Below, one piece after another: positions 15,502 to 24,118 of a stretch of 50,092 nucleotides of DNA. Origin of the DNA: a virus; IMG/VR virus record IMGVR_UViG_3300033149_005642, positions 1-50,092 of that record. One strand, given 5' to 3'. The stretch's first letter is position 1, and every line of letters begins with the position of its first letter. The notes beneath the pieces were generated by a model. The model was not told the origin of the DNA, did not search any database, and saw only the letters and a list, made by a program, of their open reading frames with translations. A program made the translations under genes and the position numbers.

Positions 15502-16070
15502 TTGACTGCAAGTTCGCCGATCCGAAACTCCAGACTGAGCCGCTTCCGGTCGGTTCGGTTTGTCCGCGCTGCAACGGAAAGAATCCTGAGTGCGCGCTGT
15601 GTGGCGGTACGGGAAAGACGAAGGTTGAAGTACCGGGCCGCGTAAAATGCTGGAAGCTCACGAATGAGGCCGGGTTCGTGTGCTCGGTCACCACGAGTCA
15701 TTGCCGGGTTTGTGACGCGCGAGTCCCGATGGGAGTGTCGGGGTCCGGCGTCTCCGTCCGGGATTCTACGGTCCTTCTGCCGCTACTCAAGGGTTGTCTC
15801 AAGGCCCGCTTGATAGCCGGTGACTGTCCGAGGTATCAGGCGGCGAATCCGGTGGATGTCGTCGCGGCGGCATCGAAATTCAGGATGTTGTCGAACGCTT
15901 CGGAACGTGCCGATTTGTTCTCGCGTGCATTCTGGAAACAGACGCGACTGACCGAGAAGAACGGCGGCCATCCCCCCGAAGTTCTCGCCGAGAAATTGGG
16001 AGCGTTGGCGACCGCATTGAGCACTACGGAAACGTTACAGGAAATCGTCGATGCGTACACGGCTGATTGA
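15498..16070 (+). CDS. Zinc-ribbon protein (190 aa)
   Basis: The N-terminus contains Cys-Pro-Arg-Cys, Cys-Ala-Leu-Cys-Gly-Gly-Thr-Gly, then Cys-Arg-Val-Cys. The Cys-Xaa-Leu-Cys-Gly-Gly-Thr-Gly motif resembles DnaJ-type zinc repeats. The C-terminal 90 residues are helical and Ala-rich. The start overlaps the preceding stop (ATGA), so translation is coupled. Possibly a folding or assembly helper for the neighbouring Cys-rich and Thr-rich virion proteins, but that is speculative. Confidence 0.7.
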   Translation: MIDCKFADPKLQTEPLPVGSVCPRCNGKNPECALCGGTGKTKVEVPGRVKCWKLTNEAGFVCSVTTSHCRVCDARVPMGVSGSGVSVRDSTVLLPLLKGCLKARLIAGDCPRYQAANPVDVVAAASKFRMLSNASERADLFSRAFWKQTRLTEKNGGHPPEVLAEKLGALATALSTTETLQEIVDAYTAD

Positions 16071-16380
16071 GATCATCAAAGTATGCCGCAGCGAGGGTGA
16101 TGCGTTGCGCGAACGAAGACGGGCGCGTTGTGTGGGAGGTGACGACCTGGAACGTTGTCCGAACTATTACGTCAGGACCGATGGCCGACCGGGCTGCAAG
16201 GCTTGTCACTGCGGCGATCCGCTCACAAGGCCGCGTTGCCCCATCGGACGCTGGGGAATAACCCCTCTCTCAAGATGCAGATATCTGTCGGTAGTCCCTT
16301 CTGTCCCCGGCGGTTATCGTTGCATCCTTGGGCACCGGGATTGTTTCCGTTGTACGGACCGGCAGATGGCCGAGGAATGA
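16051..16380 (+). CDS. Cys-rich 109-residue protein
   Basis: ATG 16051 has AGGAAA 6 bases upstream and overlaps the end of the preceding gene by 20 bases. A basic N-terminal helix precedes ten cysteines in the last 85 residues, in patterns such as Cys-Lys-Ala-Cys-His-Cys. This could be a metal-binding protein; a disulfide-rich fold is less likely in the cytoplasm. It resembles small phage Cys-rich proteins of unknown role. Confidence 0.65.
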   Translation: MRTRLIEIIKVCRSEGDALRERRRARCVGGDDLERCPNYYVRTDGRPGCKACHCGDPLTRPRCPIGRWGITPLSRCRYLSVVPSVPGGYRCILGHRDCFRCTDRQMAEE

Positions 16381-16487
16381 ATACGAATATGAATAGGAAT
16401 ACTTGATTTCCGGGGCTTCACGGGATATCATTATTATTGTGACGGTAAGTGGTCGTTAGCGGTGGGGTTCAAGTGGGAGGTTTTACA

Positions 16488-16781
16488 ATGGGCGCGAATG
16501 CCAACCAGGGTATCTTGCAGGTGACGGGTATTTCGGGGACGGCGAAGGCCGTCCGGGATACGAGCACTCCGTGTACGCGGGTGCTGCTCCAAGCCGAGAA
16601 TGGGAACGCGGGGGTGCTCACGGTGGGCTTCTCTGCTTCTACGTGTTACCTGGAAGTGCCGAAACGGACGGAAGGCGGTTTGGTGTTGCCGGTTCACGAC
16701 CTGGCCGGGTTGTACGTGAAGACGAGTTCGGGAAGTTCCGACAAACTGAACGTCTACTACATCGCCGGTCCCATCGCCTGA
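16488..16781 (+). CDS. Small beta-rich virion-like protein
   Basis: A 97-residue protein from ATG 16488, with GGGAGG 7 bases upstream; the longer frame from 16449 lacks one. It is Gly/Val/Thr-rich with alternating hydrophobic residues, predicted almost all beta. Such small beta proteins in structural operons are often capsid decoration or stabilising proteins. It lies immediately upstream of the glycosyltransferase gene. No family recognised. Confidence 0.65.
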   Translation: MGANANQGILQVTGISGTAKAVRDTSTPCTRVLLQAENGNAGVLTVGFSASTCYLEVPKRTEGGLVLPVHDLAGLYVKTSSGSSDKLNVYYIAGPIA

Positions 16782-16798
16782 CGGAAAAGGGAGCCGAC

Positions 16799-19288
16799 AT
16801 GCCTCCACCCGAACAGTTCCAGAGCCTGCCGTTGGACCCCAACGTGGGTCGTAAGACTTCCGTCTCCATCATCATCGCCGCCTGCGGAGAGGGGGAAGAG
16901 GTGATAGAGACCGTCAAGTCGGCGAGGGGGCTGGCCGGAGAGGTGGGTTCACTGGAAATAGTGGTCGTGGACGACACAAGGAACGGGACGGTCTGTCGGA
17001 GGTTGCCGGGGGGCGTGAAGCTCATTGAACATCGAGAGCAGCAGGGGGCCGGTCGCTCGAAGAACGAAGGGGCGGGCTTGGCGACGGGGGAGGTGTTGAT
17101 CTTCCCTGATGCCCACATGAGGTTCCCGCCCCATACGTTCCGAGACCTGGCGTCGGCGTGTGTACAATACAGGGGGATAGCCTGTTGCGGCGTTCAGCAT
17201 CGGGACAAGGCAAGAGGTTGTCAGGGGTGGGGGGCGTGGTTCCGGTTCCATCGGCGGGGACGACTGGGGGTGCAGTATAATCGGTTCGAGCCGGGACCGG
17301 GCCAGGCCATCGCGGTGGACATGCCGTTCGGGGGAACATACGCATTCCATCGGAGCGCCTTCAGGGCCATAGGGGGCTGGACCGACTCGGCGGCGAGATG
17401 GGGCTACTGTGAACAGCCTCTGGGCGTGGCTGCCTGGATGCTGGACATGAAAGTGCTGGCGGTGCATCCCATCGTGAAACACCTTTTCAGGAAAGTCAAT
17501 CCGTCAGGTGCGACGGCTGACGACGTATGGATGAACGTGGCCTTCTCCCACTACATCTTTTTCAGTCCCGAAACCAACCGGCACTACTGGACCCCGATTC
17601 TTCGGACCCACCTGGGAGCCCGTCTGAACGAAGTCCTGGGGATGCCCGAATTGGCGAGGCGACGAGCGAACTTCAAGCGATTGCCTGCGAAGAAAGATGA
17701 GGATTTCTTCCGGGAAAAGTTGGGGGTGACGCCGATAGGGGACGGGAAAGGTAATGTAAGGGGTGTGCGCGTCTGCTCGGTGATACTGCCCGCGTACAAC
17801 GAAGGGAAGGAAGTTCTTCTGACGGTGAGGAGCGTTGGACAGGCGACTCGATCGGATGCTGAGATCATTATTGTCGATGATGCATCCACCGACGGTTCGT
17901 GCGATCGGATCGACGCGGCCACGGGCAAGAAACGGTTCCCTGACATCGTGAGAATCTTGAGGAACAAGCAACGTTTCGGGGTCTGCCGCTCCCGGCTGAT
18001 CGGGATAGGAAGGGCGTCGGAGGACGTTCTGATCTTCATGGATGCTCACTCGCGGTGCTCGCCCTTAGCCGTGGACAAGTTGATGGCGGCGGCGTGGGAG
18101 TCGAAGGGTTTCGTGACGGGGGCCATTACGGGGTTGGGTGAAGATAAACCCCATTACGGGGGAAGGTTCTGCGTCAAGCCGGGATGGGGTCTCCGATTGG
18201 CGTACTGGAAAAGGAAACCGGAGAAGGTGCTGAACCGCATCACCGGTCCTATCGGCTCGTGTTACGCGGTGAGGCGGGACGTGTTGAAGCGGTTGAGAAG
18301 TTGGCCTCCTCTGCCGGGGAAGTGGGCGTACTCGGAACAAGCCATCGGGCTAAAGGCATATAACCTGGGCATCCCCATCTTCAATCTGGCCGATATTCTC
18401 ATCCAGCACAAGATGAAGAAAGGGACGATAGACGTTCCGCTGCTGGACGTATTGCTCAACGCTCACTTCATCCATCGGGCTTACTTCGACGAGGACACGT
18501 ACACTGACATCTGGAGACCGATCCTGTTGGAACGCGGTTACGACCCGGCGATAGATGAGCTCCTGAAATCAAAACTGTTGCGGGACGAGATCGAGTGGTT
18601 CCAGGCGAACCGGAGGCGTACCGACGAGGAGTTCTTCAGGCACGTGTTGGCCGCGGAGCCGGAAGACCTGCTCGACCTCGATCTGCGTAAAGGACGAGCG
18701 AAGCCCCGCACCCAGGCTTCTTATATCGCCTATGAATCGCGTCGATCTCCCGGACGGGAATGGCTGGCCGACCGTCCCCGCATGGAGAGGCATCTGAAAG
18801 ATTTACTCGAAATGTTGAGGCCGCCCTACACACGATACGTCCATCTCGACCTGGGCAGCCGGGACGGTTGGATTCTGGACAGGATGGTAGGGTTGGGATT
18901 CAAGAAGGGGCGCGTTCATGGAATGGAACTCGTGCCGTGGACGGCGAAACACGCCCGTAGAATGGGACGTGACGTGGACACGGGAGACATCCACGACCTT
19001 GGGCGATGGAAAGACGGAATCTTCAACCTCCTCACAATCATTCATGCGTTGGAGCACTGTCATACGCCGACGAAAGTTCTATCGGAAGCACAAAGGGTCT
19101 TGAGGCCGGGCGGCCTCCTGATGGTCGTCGTTCCGTTGGAACCGAAGAAGCTATCCGTGAAGGGAGACCACTGCTACGCCATGCGGAACGAGGAGGCGGT
19201 AAAGAAGCTCGTGGCAAAGTGCGGTTTCGAGATATTGAAGACGAAACGCTTCCATGACGAATTGACGCTGTTCGGGAGGCGCAAGTAG
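16799..19288 (+). CDS. Tandem GT2-type glycosyltransferase fused to methyltransferase
   Basis: An 829-residue, three-domain enzyme from ATG 16799 (AAGGGAG upstream). Domain 1 (about 20-260) has Ser-Ile-Ile-Ile-Ala-Ala, Val-Val-Asp-Asp, and Asp104-Ala-His106 instead of DxD. Domain 2 (about 325-590) repeats the pattern with Val-Ile-Leu-Pro-Ala-Tyr-Asn-Glu-Gly, Val-Asp-Asp-Ala-Ser-Thr-Asp and Asp415-Ala-His417. After each there is a Trp-(Gly/Ala)-Tyr-(Cys/Ser)-Glu-Gln segment and a later His-(Leu/Lys)-(Phe/Met)-(Arg/Lys), comparable to the Trp-Gly-Gly-Glu and Val-Xaa-His regions of polypeptide GalNAc-transferases. Domain 3 (about 670-829) is a class-I SAM methyltransferase (Leu-Asp-Leu-Gly-Ser-Arg-Asp-Gly, then Leu-Arg-Pro-Gly-Gly-Leu-Leu). 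Its neighbours are Thr/Ser-rich virion genes, which suggests it builds and methylates glycans on them. Confidence 0.88.
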   Translation: MPPPEQFQSLPLDPNVGRKTSVSIIIAACGEGEEVIETVKSARGLAGEVGSLEIVVVDDTRNGTVCRRLPGGVKLIEHREQQGAGRSKNEGAGLATGEVLIFPDAHMRFPPHTFRDLASACVQYRGIACCGVQHRDKARGCQGWGAWFRFHRRGRLGVQYNRFEPGPGQAIAVDMPFGGTYAFHRSAFRAIGGWTDSAARWGYCEQPLGVAAWMLDMKVLAVHPIVKHLFRKVNPSGATADDVWMNVAFSHYIFFSPETNRHYWTPILRTHLGARLNEVLGMPELARRRANFKRLPAKKDEDFFREKLGVTPIGDGKGNVRGVRVCSVILPAYNEGKEVLLTVRSVGQATRSDAEIIIVDDASTDGSCDRIDAATGKKRFPDIVRILRNKQRFGVCRSRLIGIGRASEDVLIFMDAHSRCSPLAVDKLMAAAWESKGFVTGAITGLGEDKPHYGGRFCVKPGWGLRLAYWKRKPEKVLNRITGPIGSCYAVRRDVLKRLRSWPPLPGKWAYSEQAIGLKAYNLGIPIFNLADILIQHKMKKGTIDVPLLDVLLNAHFIHRAYFDEDTYTDIWRPILLERGYDPAIDELLKSKLLRDEIEWFQANRRRTDEEFFRHVLAAEPEDLLDLDLRKGRAKPRTQASYIAYESRRSPGREWLADRPRMERHLKDLLEMLRPPYTRYVHLDLGSRDGWILDRMVGLGFKKGRVHGMELVPWTAKHARRMGRDVDTGDIHDLGRWKDGIFNLLTIIHALEHCHTPTKVLSEAQRVLRPGGLLMVVVPLEPKKLSVKGDHCYAMRNEEAVKKLVAKCGFEILKTKRFHDELTLFGRRK

Positions 19289-20242
19289 ATGAAGCTCTCC
19301 GTCATCATCCCCACGTACAACGAGGGCAAGTTTCTGAGGAGCTCTCTCAAGAACCTCCTCGCCCATCTCCCCGAAGACTCCGAGATCGTGGTGGTGGTGG
19401 ACGAGGTGGGCGATATGGCGAAGGAAACCCTCGCCTCCCTCCGACTTCTCAAACGGGTGGCAACCGTTCACCTCGGAGAGCGGATGGGAGTCGCCCGCTC
19501 CCGGAACTTCGGAGTAGCCGCTTCCCAAGGCGACGTGTTGTGTTTCTGTGACGCTCACGTGTGGGTCAAGCGCGGTCACTTGCGGATTCTCATGGAAGAC
19601 GTACTCAACGGAGAGGACGCTTTCTATGCTCCCGCCTTTTCGCATATCCGAATCCACAAGCGCGTCGGCACCGGCAGGCGGCCTCTCCCCATCAACTACG
19701 GGAACGGTCTCGTCTACGCCCACAAGCGCGGGTGGTTCTACCTCTGTGTAGACCGGGTGAATGACGAGATTTTGAAAGAACGCACCGCCGCCAACGCTGC
19801 AGGCATCACTCTTAGCCGCCGCCTCTTTGAGCGGATCGGAGGATGGGTCCACACCCCCGGCTTCTGGGGTTCCAATGATGCGGCCATCGCCATCAAGGCT
19901 TTTCTTCTCGGCATTCCCATCCGATCCGACCCCCGCGTCTGGATGCTTCACGGTATCAAGTCCACCATCAGCCACCAGATTCCCCGTGGCCACGAGACTC
20001 TCAATCGTTTCTACGTCGCCCGTACCCTCTTCTCCGATCGAACCTACGAAACTTTCTGGCGTCCTCTCCTTACTGAACGCTATCCCTGGACCGACGAGGA
20101 AGATAAACAGCTCTATACCCGGCAAGCCGAGATGGAACATCAGGATTTCCGTCGTAAGGTCAAGCGCACCGACGAAGAGTTTCTGGAACGGTTCGTGTAT
20201 CCCCGAATTCAGCAATGGGAGGCGAAACATGGAGGATCATAG
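19289..20242 (+). CDS. GT2-type glycosyltransferase with DxH motif
   Basis: A 317-residue protein starting one base after the preceding stop. It has the GT-A opening Leu-Ser-Val-Ile-Ile-Pro-Thr-Tyr-Asn-Glu-Gly, a Glu-Ile-Val-Val-Val-Val-Asp strand and Cys-Asp88-Ala-His90. Then come Gly-Gly-Trp-Val and Phe-Trp-Gly-Ser-Asn-Asp, and a C-terminal helical region. The DxH metal site and spacing match the two domains of the upstream enzyme, so all three probably share ancestry. It keeps its own codon style (CTC/GTC/ATC-rich) unlike the G-rich upstream gene. No membrane anchor is present. Predicted to glycosylate a cytoplasmic acceptor, likely virion proteins; this is inference. Confidence 0.88.
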   Translation: MKLSVIIPTYNEGKFLRSSLKNLLAHLPEDSEIVVVVDEVGDMAKETLASLRLLKRVATVHLGERMGVARSRNFGVAASQGDVLCFCDAHVWVKRGHLRILMEDVLNGEDAFYAPAFSHIRIHKRVGTGRRPLPINYGNGLVYAHKRGWFYLCVDRVNDEILKERTAANAAGITLSRRLFERIGGWVHTPGFWGSNDAAIAIKAFLLGIPIRSDPRVWMLHGIKSTISHQIPRGHETLNRFYVARTLFSDRTYETFWRPLLTERYPWTDEEDKQLYTRQAEMEHQDFRRKVKRTDEEFLERFVYPRIQQWEAKHGGS

Positions 20243-20567
20243 GCTGCTGCTGTGTGATTGCGCCCGTCCGGGACCGATGACGGGGTACTGCGGAGTATGG
20301 GACGCCCGCCACAAACGAATCTCTCTTATTCTGTGGGCGGTCGAAGGCAACAACACGCGGGTGATTTCCCTGGACGGCGGTATCAAGGGATGTCCCGTGT
20401 GCCTCAAGCCTTACGATCGAAACAACTCAGCCGGACGCGATGCCATCCCCGATCCCGCCCTCAAACACCTGGACCGCGATGTTTCAACCCCGTCCCCCGT
20501 CAATCCGTCGGAACAAGAAGCTGATTCCCCTTCGTTCGACTTCGTGGACGCAGCCGAGGAGAGATGA
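20229..20567 (+). CDS. Zinc-ribbon-like protein (112 aa)
   Basis: ATG 20229 with GGGAGG upstream, overlapping the glycosyltransferase end by 14 bases. The N-terminus has Cys-Asp-Cys, a further Cys, and Cys-Pro-Val-Cys near residue 56, forming a plausible zinc site. The C-terminal part is disordered and acidic and includes Thr-Pro-Ser-Pro-Val from a copy of the dispersed element. Function unknown. Confidence 0.68.
   Translation: MEDHRLLLCDCARPGPMTGYCGVWDARHKRISLILWAVEGNNTRVISLDGGIKGCPVCLKPYDRNNSAGRDAIPDPALKHLDRDVSTPSPVNPSEQEADSPSFDFVDAAEER
20488..20501 (-). repeat. Dispersed 14-bp element
   Basis: Perfect copy in the disordered C-terminal half of the gene at 20229. Confidence 0.9.
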
Positions 20568-20568
20568 A

Positions 20569-20844
20569 ATGGATGTCTGCCGGGAGCACGCGACCCTCGT
20601 ATCGAAGTTGGAAGAGCTGCTGGTAGCTCAAACCCGCAACACGGAACGCCTCAAGGCCACACAGGCGACGGTCAGTGACATCAAGATCGCCGTCGATCGG
20701 CTGGAAAGAAACAGCTATCGACGCAACGGAGTCATGCAGGTGCTCTCGGCGAAGCTCGCATGGATCGTCGGAATCGCGGTGTTCGCAGGAACCGTCATTC
20801 TGGACATCGTGATCCGGTACCTCTTTCCACTAGGAGGAAGATAA
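20569..20844 (+). CDS. XhlA-like small membrane protein (lysis candidate)
   Basis: A 91-residue protein, ATG 20569 after GAGGAGAG. Residues 5-55 form a charged amphipathic coiled coil and residues 61-86 a single hydrophobic span ending in a short basic tail. This layout (soluble coiled coil then C-terminal membrane span, about 90 residues) is that of XhlA/hemolysin-type proteins that partner holins. It is followed within 3 bases by a lipoprotein, forming a probable lysis pair. Confidence 0.72.
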   Translation: MDVCREHATLVSKLEELLVAQTRNTERLKATQATVSDIKIAVDRLERNSYRRNGVMQVLSAKLAWIVGIAVFAGTVILDIVIRYLFPLGGR

Positions 20845-20846
20845 AG

Positions 20847-21407
20847 ATGAGTGGTTCAACGGCTTGGACTCTCATAATCGTGGCACTGGCGGTTCTCGCC
20901 GTCGGTTGCCAGACCGTGAAGGACGCTTTGCTGCCCGAAGGCCAGGTCGTGGAAGTAACGGACGTGGACGGGGATGGGGCGCCCGACAGCGTGACGAACC
21001 TCGTGACGGGAGAGGTGACTCCCATCCCCGACCTGGAGAACCCGGCGGAACTCCGAATCGTCCTGGAAAAGTTACTTGAAAAGCAGAAAAGAGCGGCTTT
21101 CGATGCCTTGAAGCAAACCGAATGGGGACGCCAACTCCAGAGCCTTGCGGCGAACGCGGCGGCCCTCCTCAGTGCAGCCGTCGGCATCTATTATGGTTTA
21201 CGGAAACGCAAACAAGCCCGAACTACCGCCGTGCAACTTGGAGATGAACAGCGCGTTACACGAGTCATCGTGAACGCTCTCGACCGAGTCCGCAAATCCT
21301 CACCCACCGTGGCCGAGGAGTTCAAAACCGCAATGACCGAAACCATCAAGGCCACGGGGACCGACGAAACCCTCGTGCGCACCGTGGTGGCGAAGCACAA
21401 AGGCTAA
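20847..21407 (+). CDS. Lipoprotein, spanin-like candidate
   Basis: A 186-residue protein from ATG 20847, preceded by AGGAGGAAG. A hydrophobic N-terminus ends in a lipobox (Ala-Val-Gly-Cys21), so export and lipidation are likely. A periplasmic acidic part and a helical segment follow, then a second hydrophobic stretch (about 92-108) and a basic helical tail. A lipobox plus later membrane span is the plan of a unimolecular spanin, which would imply a Gram-negative-type host, but the long tail after the second span is atypical. Gene order after the XhlA-like protein supports a lysis role. Confidence 0.65.
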   Translation: MSGSTAWTLIIVALAVLAVGCQTVKDALLPEGQVVEVTDVDGDGAPDSVTNLVTGEVTPIPDLENPAELRIVLEKLLEKQKRAAFDALKQTEWGRQLQSLAANAAALLSAAVGIYYGLRKRKQARTTAVQLGDEQRVTRVIVNALDRVRKSSPTVAEEFKTAMTETIKATGTDETLVRTVVAKHKG

Positions 21408-21431
21408 AGAAAGGTTGATGAGAGATGACGT

Positions 21432-21496
21432 GACGGGGGACGGGGTACAGCATAGCCGGAAGTTGCGCCCACCCCGTTTCAGCCCCGTCCCCCGTC
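21432..21496. repeat. Inverted pair of dispersed 14-bp elements
   Basis: A plus copy (21432-21445) and a minus copy (21483-21496) enclose a 37-base loop in the 110-bp space between the lipoprotein gene and the tail gene at 21518. It can form a 14-bp GC-rich stem but has no U-tract. Confidence 0.92.
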
Positions 21497-21517
21497 AGTC
21501 CGTCGGAGGTAAGTCGG

Positions 21518-24082
21518 ATGGTGCGGCATCCTGACGAAGGAATGGTGAGGCAGTCGGTTTCGATACCGATGGCCTTCCCCAATATGGATGCGGGTATGTT
21601 TCCCACCCGGATTCCAGAAGGGACGTTGGTGGAGGCGATTGGGGTAGACGGAAGGTTCCTGGGTTCGCTGAGGAACTTTCCCGGATTTGAGAGGGTGCGG
21701 AACTTGACGTATGGGGGCAGTCCCATCTCGAACGTATCGTTCTTCGAGGTCGTGGATGCACCGCAACCTTCGTACTTGTCGGGAAACTATCGGATTCGTG
21801 GGTTCATCGTGCGGCATGACGTGGGATCGGTCACAACGACTTCCTCGACAAGTAGCTCCACTACGTCTACGTCCAGTTCGTCTACCACCACGACGACCAG
21901 CACTTCGACTACGACCCCGACGACTTCTACGTCCAGCAGTACGACGAGTACGAGCACCTCGACCACGACGACGAGTACGAGCACGTCCACGAGTTCGACG
22001 ACTACCAGCACGGCTCCGCCCACGACGACTACGACGGCTACCTGCACTACTACGTCCACAAGTTCTTCGACGACCAGTACGTCTACCAGTACGAGTACGT
22101 CTACTAGTACTACGACGACCACTACGACCACGACGGAATGGACGGGGACGACGCAGCAATTGACGTTCTTCCGGTACATGGAGAGTACGAGACAATGGGA
22201 TGAGTTGTTGATCTGGAGTACGGTAAGCTCAACTTGCCGGATAGGCGTGGCGGTATTCGGCAGCATGATTATCGTGACGGCGGACGATGCGGCGGGACAT
22301 GCATCCATCTTCCAGAGCAACGCTTCCAGTGTCTCGCGGTTCTCCGCGTCGGAATGGGCGGAGGAGGGACCGGCTTTTGAACATTCATCCAGCGGGGATG
22401 CGGATACGGGCGGGTATTTGTCGTATGGGCGGTATTTGATGGCCTATCGATACGTGAATGATACGGCGGGCGGTCCGAACTCCAAGAGCGCGCTTTCGGA
22501 GCTGTACGTTCACGAGGTGACCGATACGGATGCCAGGAATCATCTGGTGGGGATAAAGAGGCCAGCGGCGGCGACGGTGCCTTCCGGGGCGACGAAGGTG
22601 GAACTGTTCAGGTCCGTCTCGGTGGACGTGGCGGGGACGGTATACGAGGGCGGGGTACTGTATAAGGAGAAGGAAATCAGTACCTCGGTGTGGAATACGT
22701 GGACTACCCATCAGATGGGGACCTTGCCGGACGAGGTGCTGGTACAACAGGCAAGGTATGACCCATTGGTGGATGCGGTAGGAACGGCTCCCCGCACTGC
22801 GACCATTCATACGTACCAGGGAATAGTGTTCATGGAGGGAGAGAACGGGGAGAGCCTGGTATGGTCGAACGTGAGGGCGTTGCAGCCTGAAAACTTCAAT
22901 GCGCTCAACAGTTACCCGTGTCCGAGGGGGACGGGGAGACTCCTGCGTATCATGCAGGCGGAAGACGATATCTACGTGCTGGGCGAGCAGGCCATTCTTC
23001 GGGTGATGCTGGCGGGGAGTCGGGTGCTCATCAAGAAGGTACACTCGACGTTGGGATTGGCGTACTATCGGGCGGTAGAGGCGGTGGGGGCGGACCTCAT
23101 CTTCCTGTCCACGAAGGGACTGGCGATATTGAATGGAACGACTGGACAGGCCCTGGGAGTGGCCGCCGCGTCCCGGGTCGTGGACCTCAAGAAGTGGACC
23201 TCGTCGGACGTGTACGTGGTCACGGACTCGCGGCTGGGAGCCACGTTCGTCGTGGGGGGTGATTATCCGGGGATCACGGTCGATGAGGAGACGGGGGACG
23301 GGGCTATCGTGTTGTGGCACGATAACAAGGTGATGACGATGCTGGTGGGGATGAGCGTGTTTGCGGCGGCGGCGACCGGGCCTCATCCCGTGGACGGCGG
23401 CGGTGATCGGGCGATATTCATTACGTCGGACGGTATTGTAGTCGTTCCCAGCTTGGACCTGGATATCGGGCCGACGATGCTGGGTGTGCTGGGGACGGTG
23501 AACGGGACGACGACGGCGGGCGGTGATACTTATCTGGAGGACTCGACGGCTGCATTCTCGGAAACGGCGGTGGGGTCGAGGGTGTATCTCGTGGACGTGG
23601 ATGGAGCGGAATATACGGTCAGGAAGATTGTGAGCTTCGTAAATTCCACGAAGTTGAAGCTGGCGGACCTGGACGGAAACGACGTGACAGTGAGCGCCGG
23701 AACAGTGTATACGATATCACCGGTACCGTTCCGGGTGACGCCGAGGCCGTTCGGGGGGGACTTCGAGCGGGTGACGTTGAGGAGCCTCGCAGTGCATCCG
23801 ACGTGGACCGATGCGGATACGACGACGGGATACTTTCGGTTGTCGGCGCTGACGGGGAAGGGAGGGCGGAGGTTGTTGCCGGACGTAGGGGACGATGGCG
23901 AGGAGAGGGCGATGGTGGCGATGTCGTCCTTGCCTGAGAGGACCTCCAAGGACCTGCTGATAGGGGGACCGAGGGTGACGGTGCAAGTCGAGGCGGTGTC
24001 GGCGGGAGCGAGATTTGAGTTGACAGGGGCCGAAGCAAGTATTACACTTAGAGTGAGCAAGCGTTCTGCGGGGATATCGTGA
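21518..24082 (+). CDS. Large tail/stopper protein with internal Thr/Ser mucin-like segment
   Basis: An 854-residue protein, ATG 21518 with GGAGGTAAG upstream. The N-terminal ~100 residues (Gly-Phe-Glu-Arg-Val-Arg-Asn-Leu-Thr-Tyr-Gly-Gly) and the beta-rich region after residue 210 resemble large beta-propeller-like tail proteins, such as tail tubular protein B-like nozzles. Residues about 104-207 are almost only Thr and Ser, splitting the N-terminal module. A later segment (Glu-Glu-Thr-Gly-Asp-Gly-Ala) is encoded by a copy of the dispersed element. The gene is G-rich, unlike the capsid gene. A Thr tract inside such a protein would make a flexible exposed loop. The tail role is inferred from size, composition and position. 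Confidence 0.72.
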   Translation: MVRHPDEGMVRQSVSIPMAFPNMDAGMFPTRIPEGTLVEAIGVDGRFLGSLRNFPGFERVRNLTYGGSPISNVSFFEVVDAPQPSYLSGNYRIRGFIVRHDVGSVTTTSSTSSSTTSTSSSSTTTTTSTSTTTPTTSTSSSTTSTSTSTTTTSTSTSTSSTTTSTAPPTTTTTATCTTTSTSSSTTSTSTSTSTSTSTTTTTTTTTEWTGTTQQLTFFRYMESTRQWDELLIWSTVSSTCRIGVAVFGSMIIVTADDAAGHASIFQSNASSVSRFSASEWAEEGPAFEHSSSGDADTGGYLSYGRYLMAYRYVNDTAGGPNSKSALSELYVHEVTDTDARNHLVGIKRPAAATVPSGATKVELFRSVSVDVAGTVYEGGVLYKEKEISTSVWNTWTTHQMGTLPDEVLVQQARYDPLVDAVGTAPRTATIHTYQGIVFMEGENGESLVWSNVRALQPENFNALNSYPCPRGTGRLLRIMQAEDDIYVLGEQAILRVMLAGSRVLIKKVHSTLGLAYYRAVEAVGADLIFLSTKGLAILNGTTGQALGVAAASRVVDLKKWTSSDVYVVTDSRLGATFVVGGDYPGITVDEETGDGAIVLWHDNKVMTMLVGMSVFAAAATGPHPVDGGGDRAIFITSDGIVVVPSLDLDIGPTMLGVLGTVNGTTTAGGDTYLEDSTAAFSETAVGSRVYLVDVDGAEYTVRKIVSFVNSTKLKLADLDGNDVTVSAGTVYTISPVPFRVTPRPFGGDFERVTLRSLAVHPTWTDADTTTGYFRLSALTGKGGRRLLPDVGDDGEERAMVAMSSLPERTSKDLLIGGPRVTVQVEAVSAGARFELTGAEASITLRVSKRSAGIS
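23290..23303 (+). repeat. Dispersed 14-bp element
   Basis: Perfect copy inside the 854-residue tail gene, encoding Glu-Thr-Gly-Asp-Gly. Confidence 0.9.
24020..24048 (+). promoter_or_regulatory. Candidate sigma70 promoter for internal virion genes
   Basis: TTGACA (24020-24025), 17-bp spacer, TACACT (24043-24048), about 70 bp before the start of the gene at 24119. The same -10 hexamer occurs in the minus-strand promoter at 37540. Confidence 0.65.
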
Positions 24083-24118
24083 GGATAGCTCCGGGGACGC
24101 GGAATAGGAGGTCGGACA

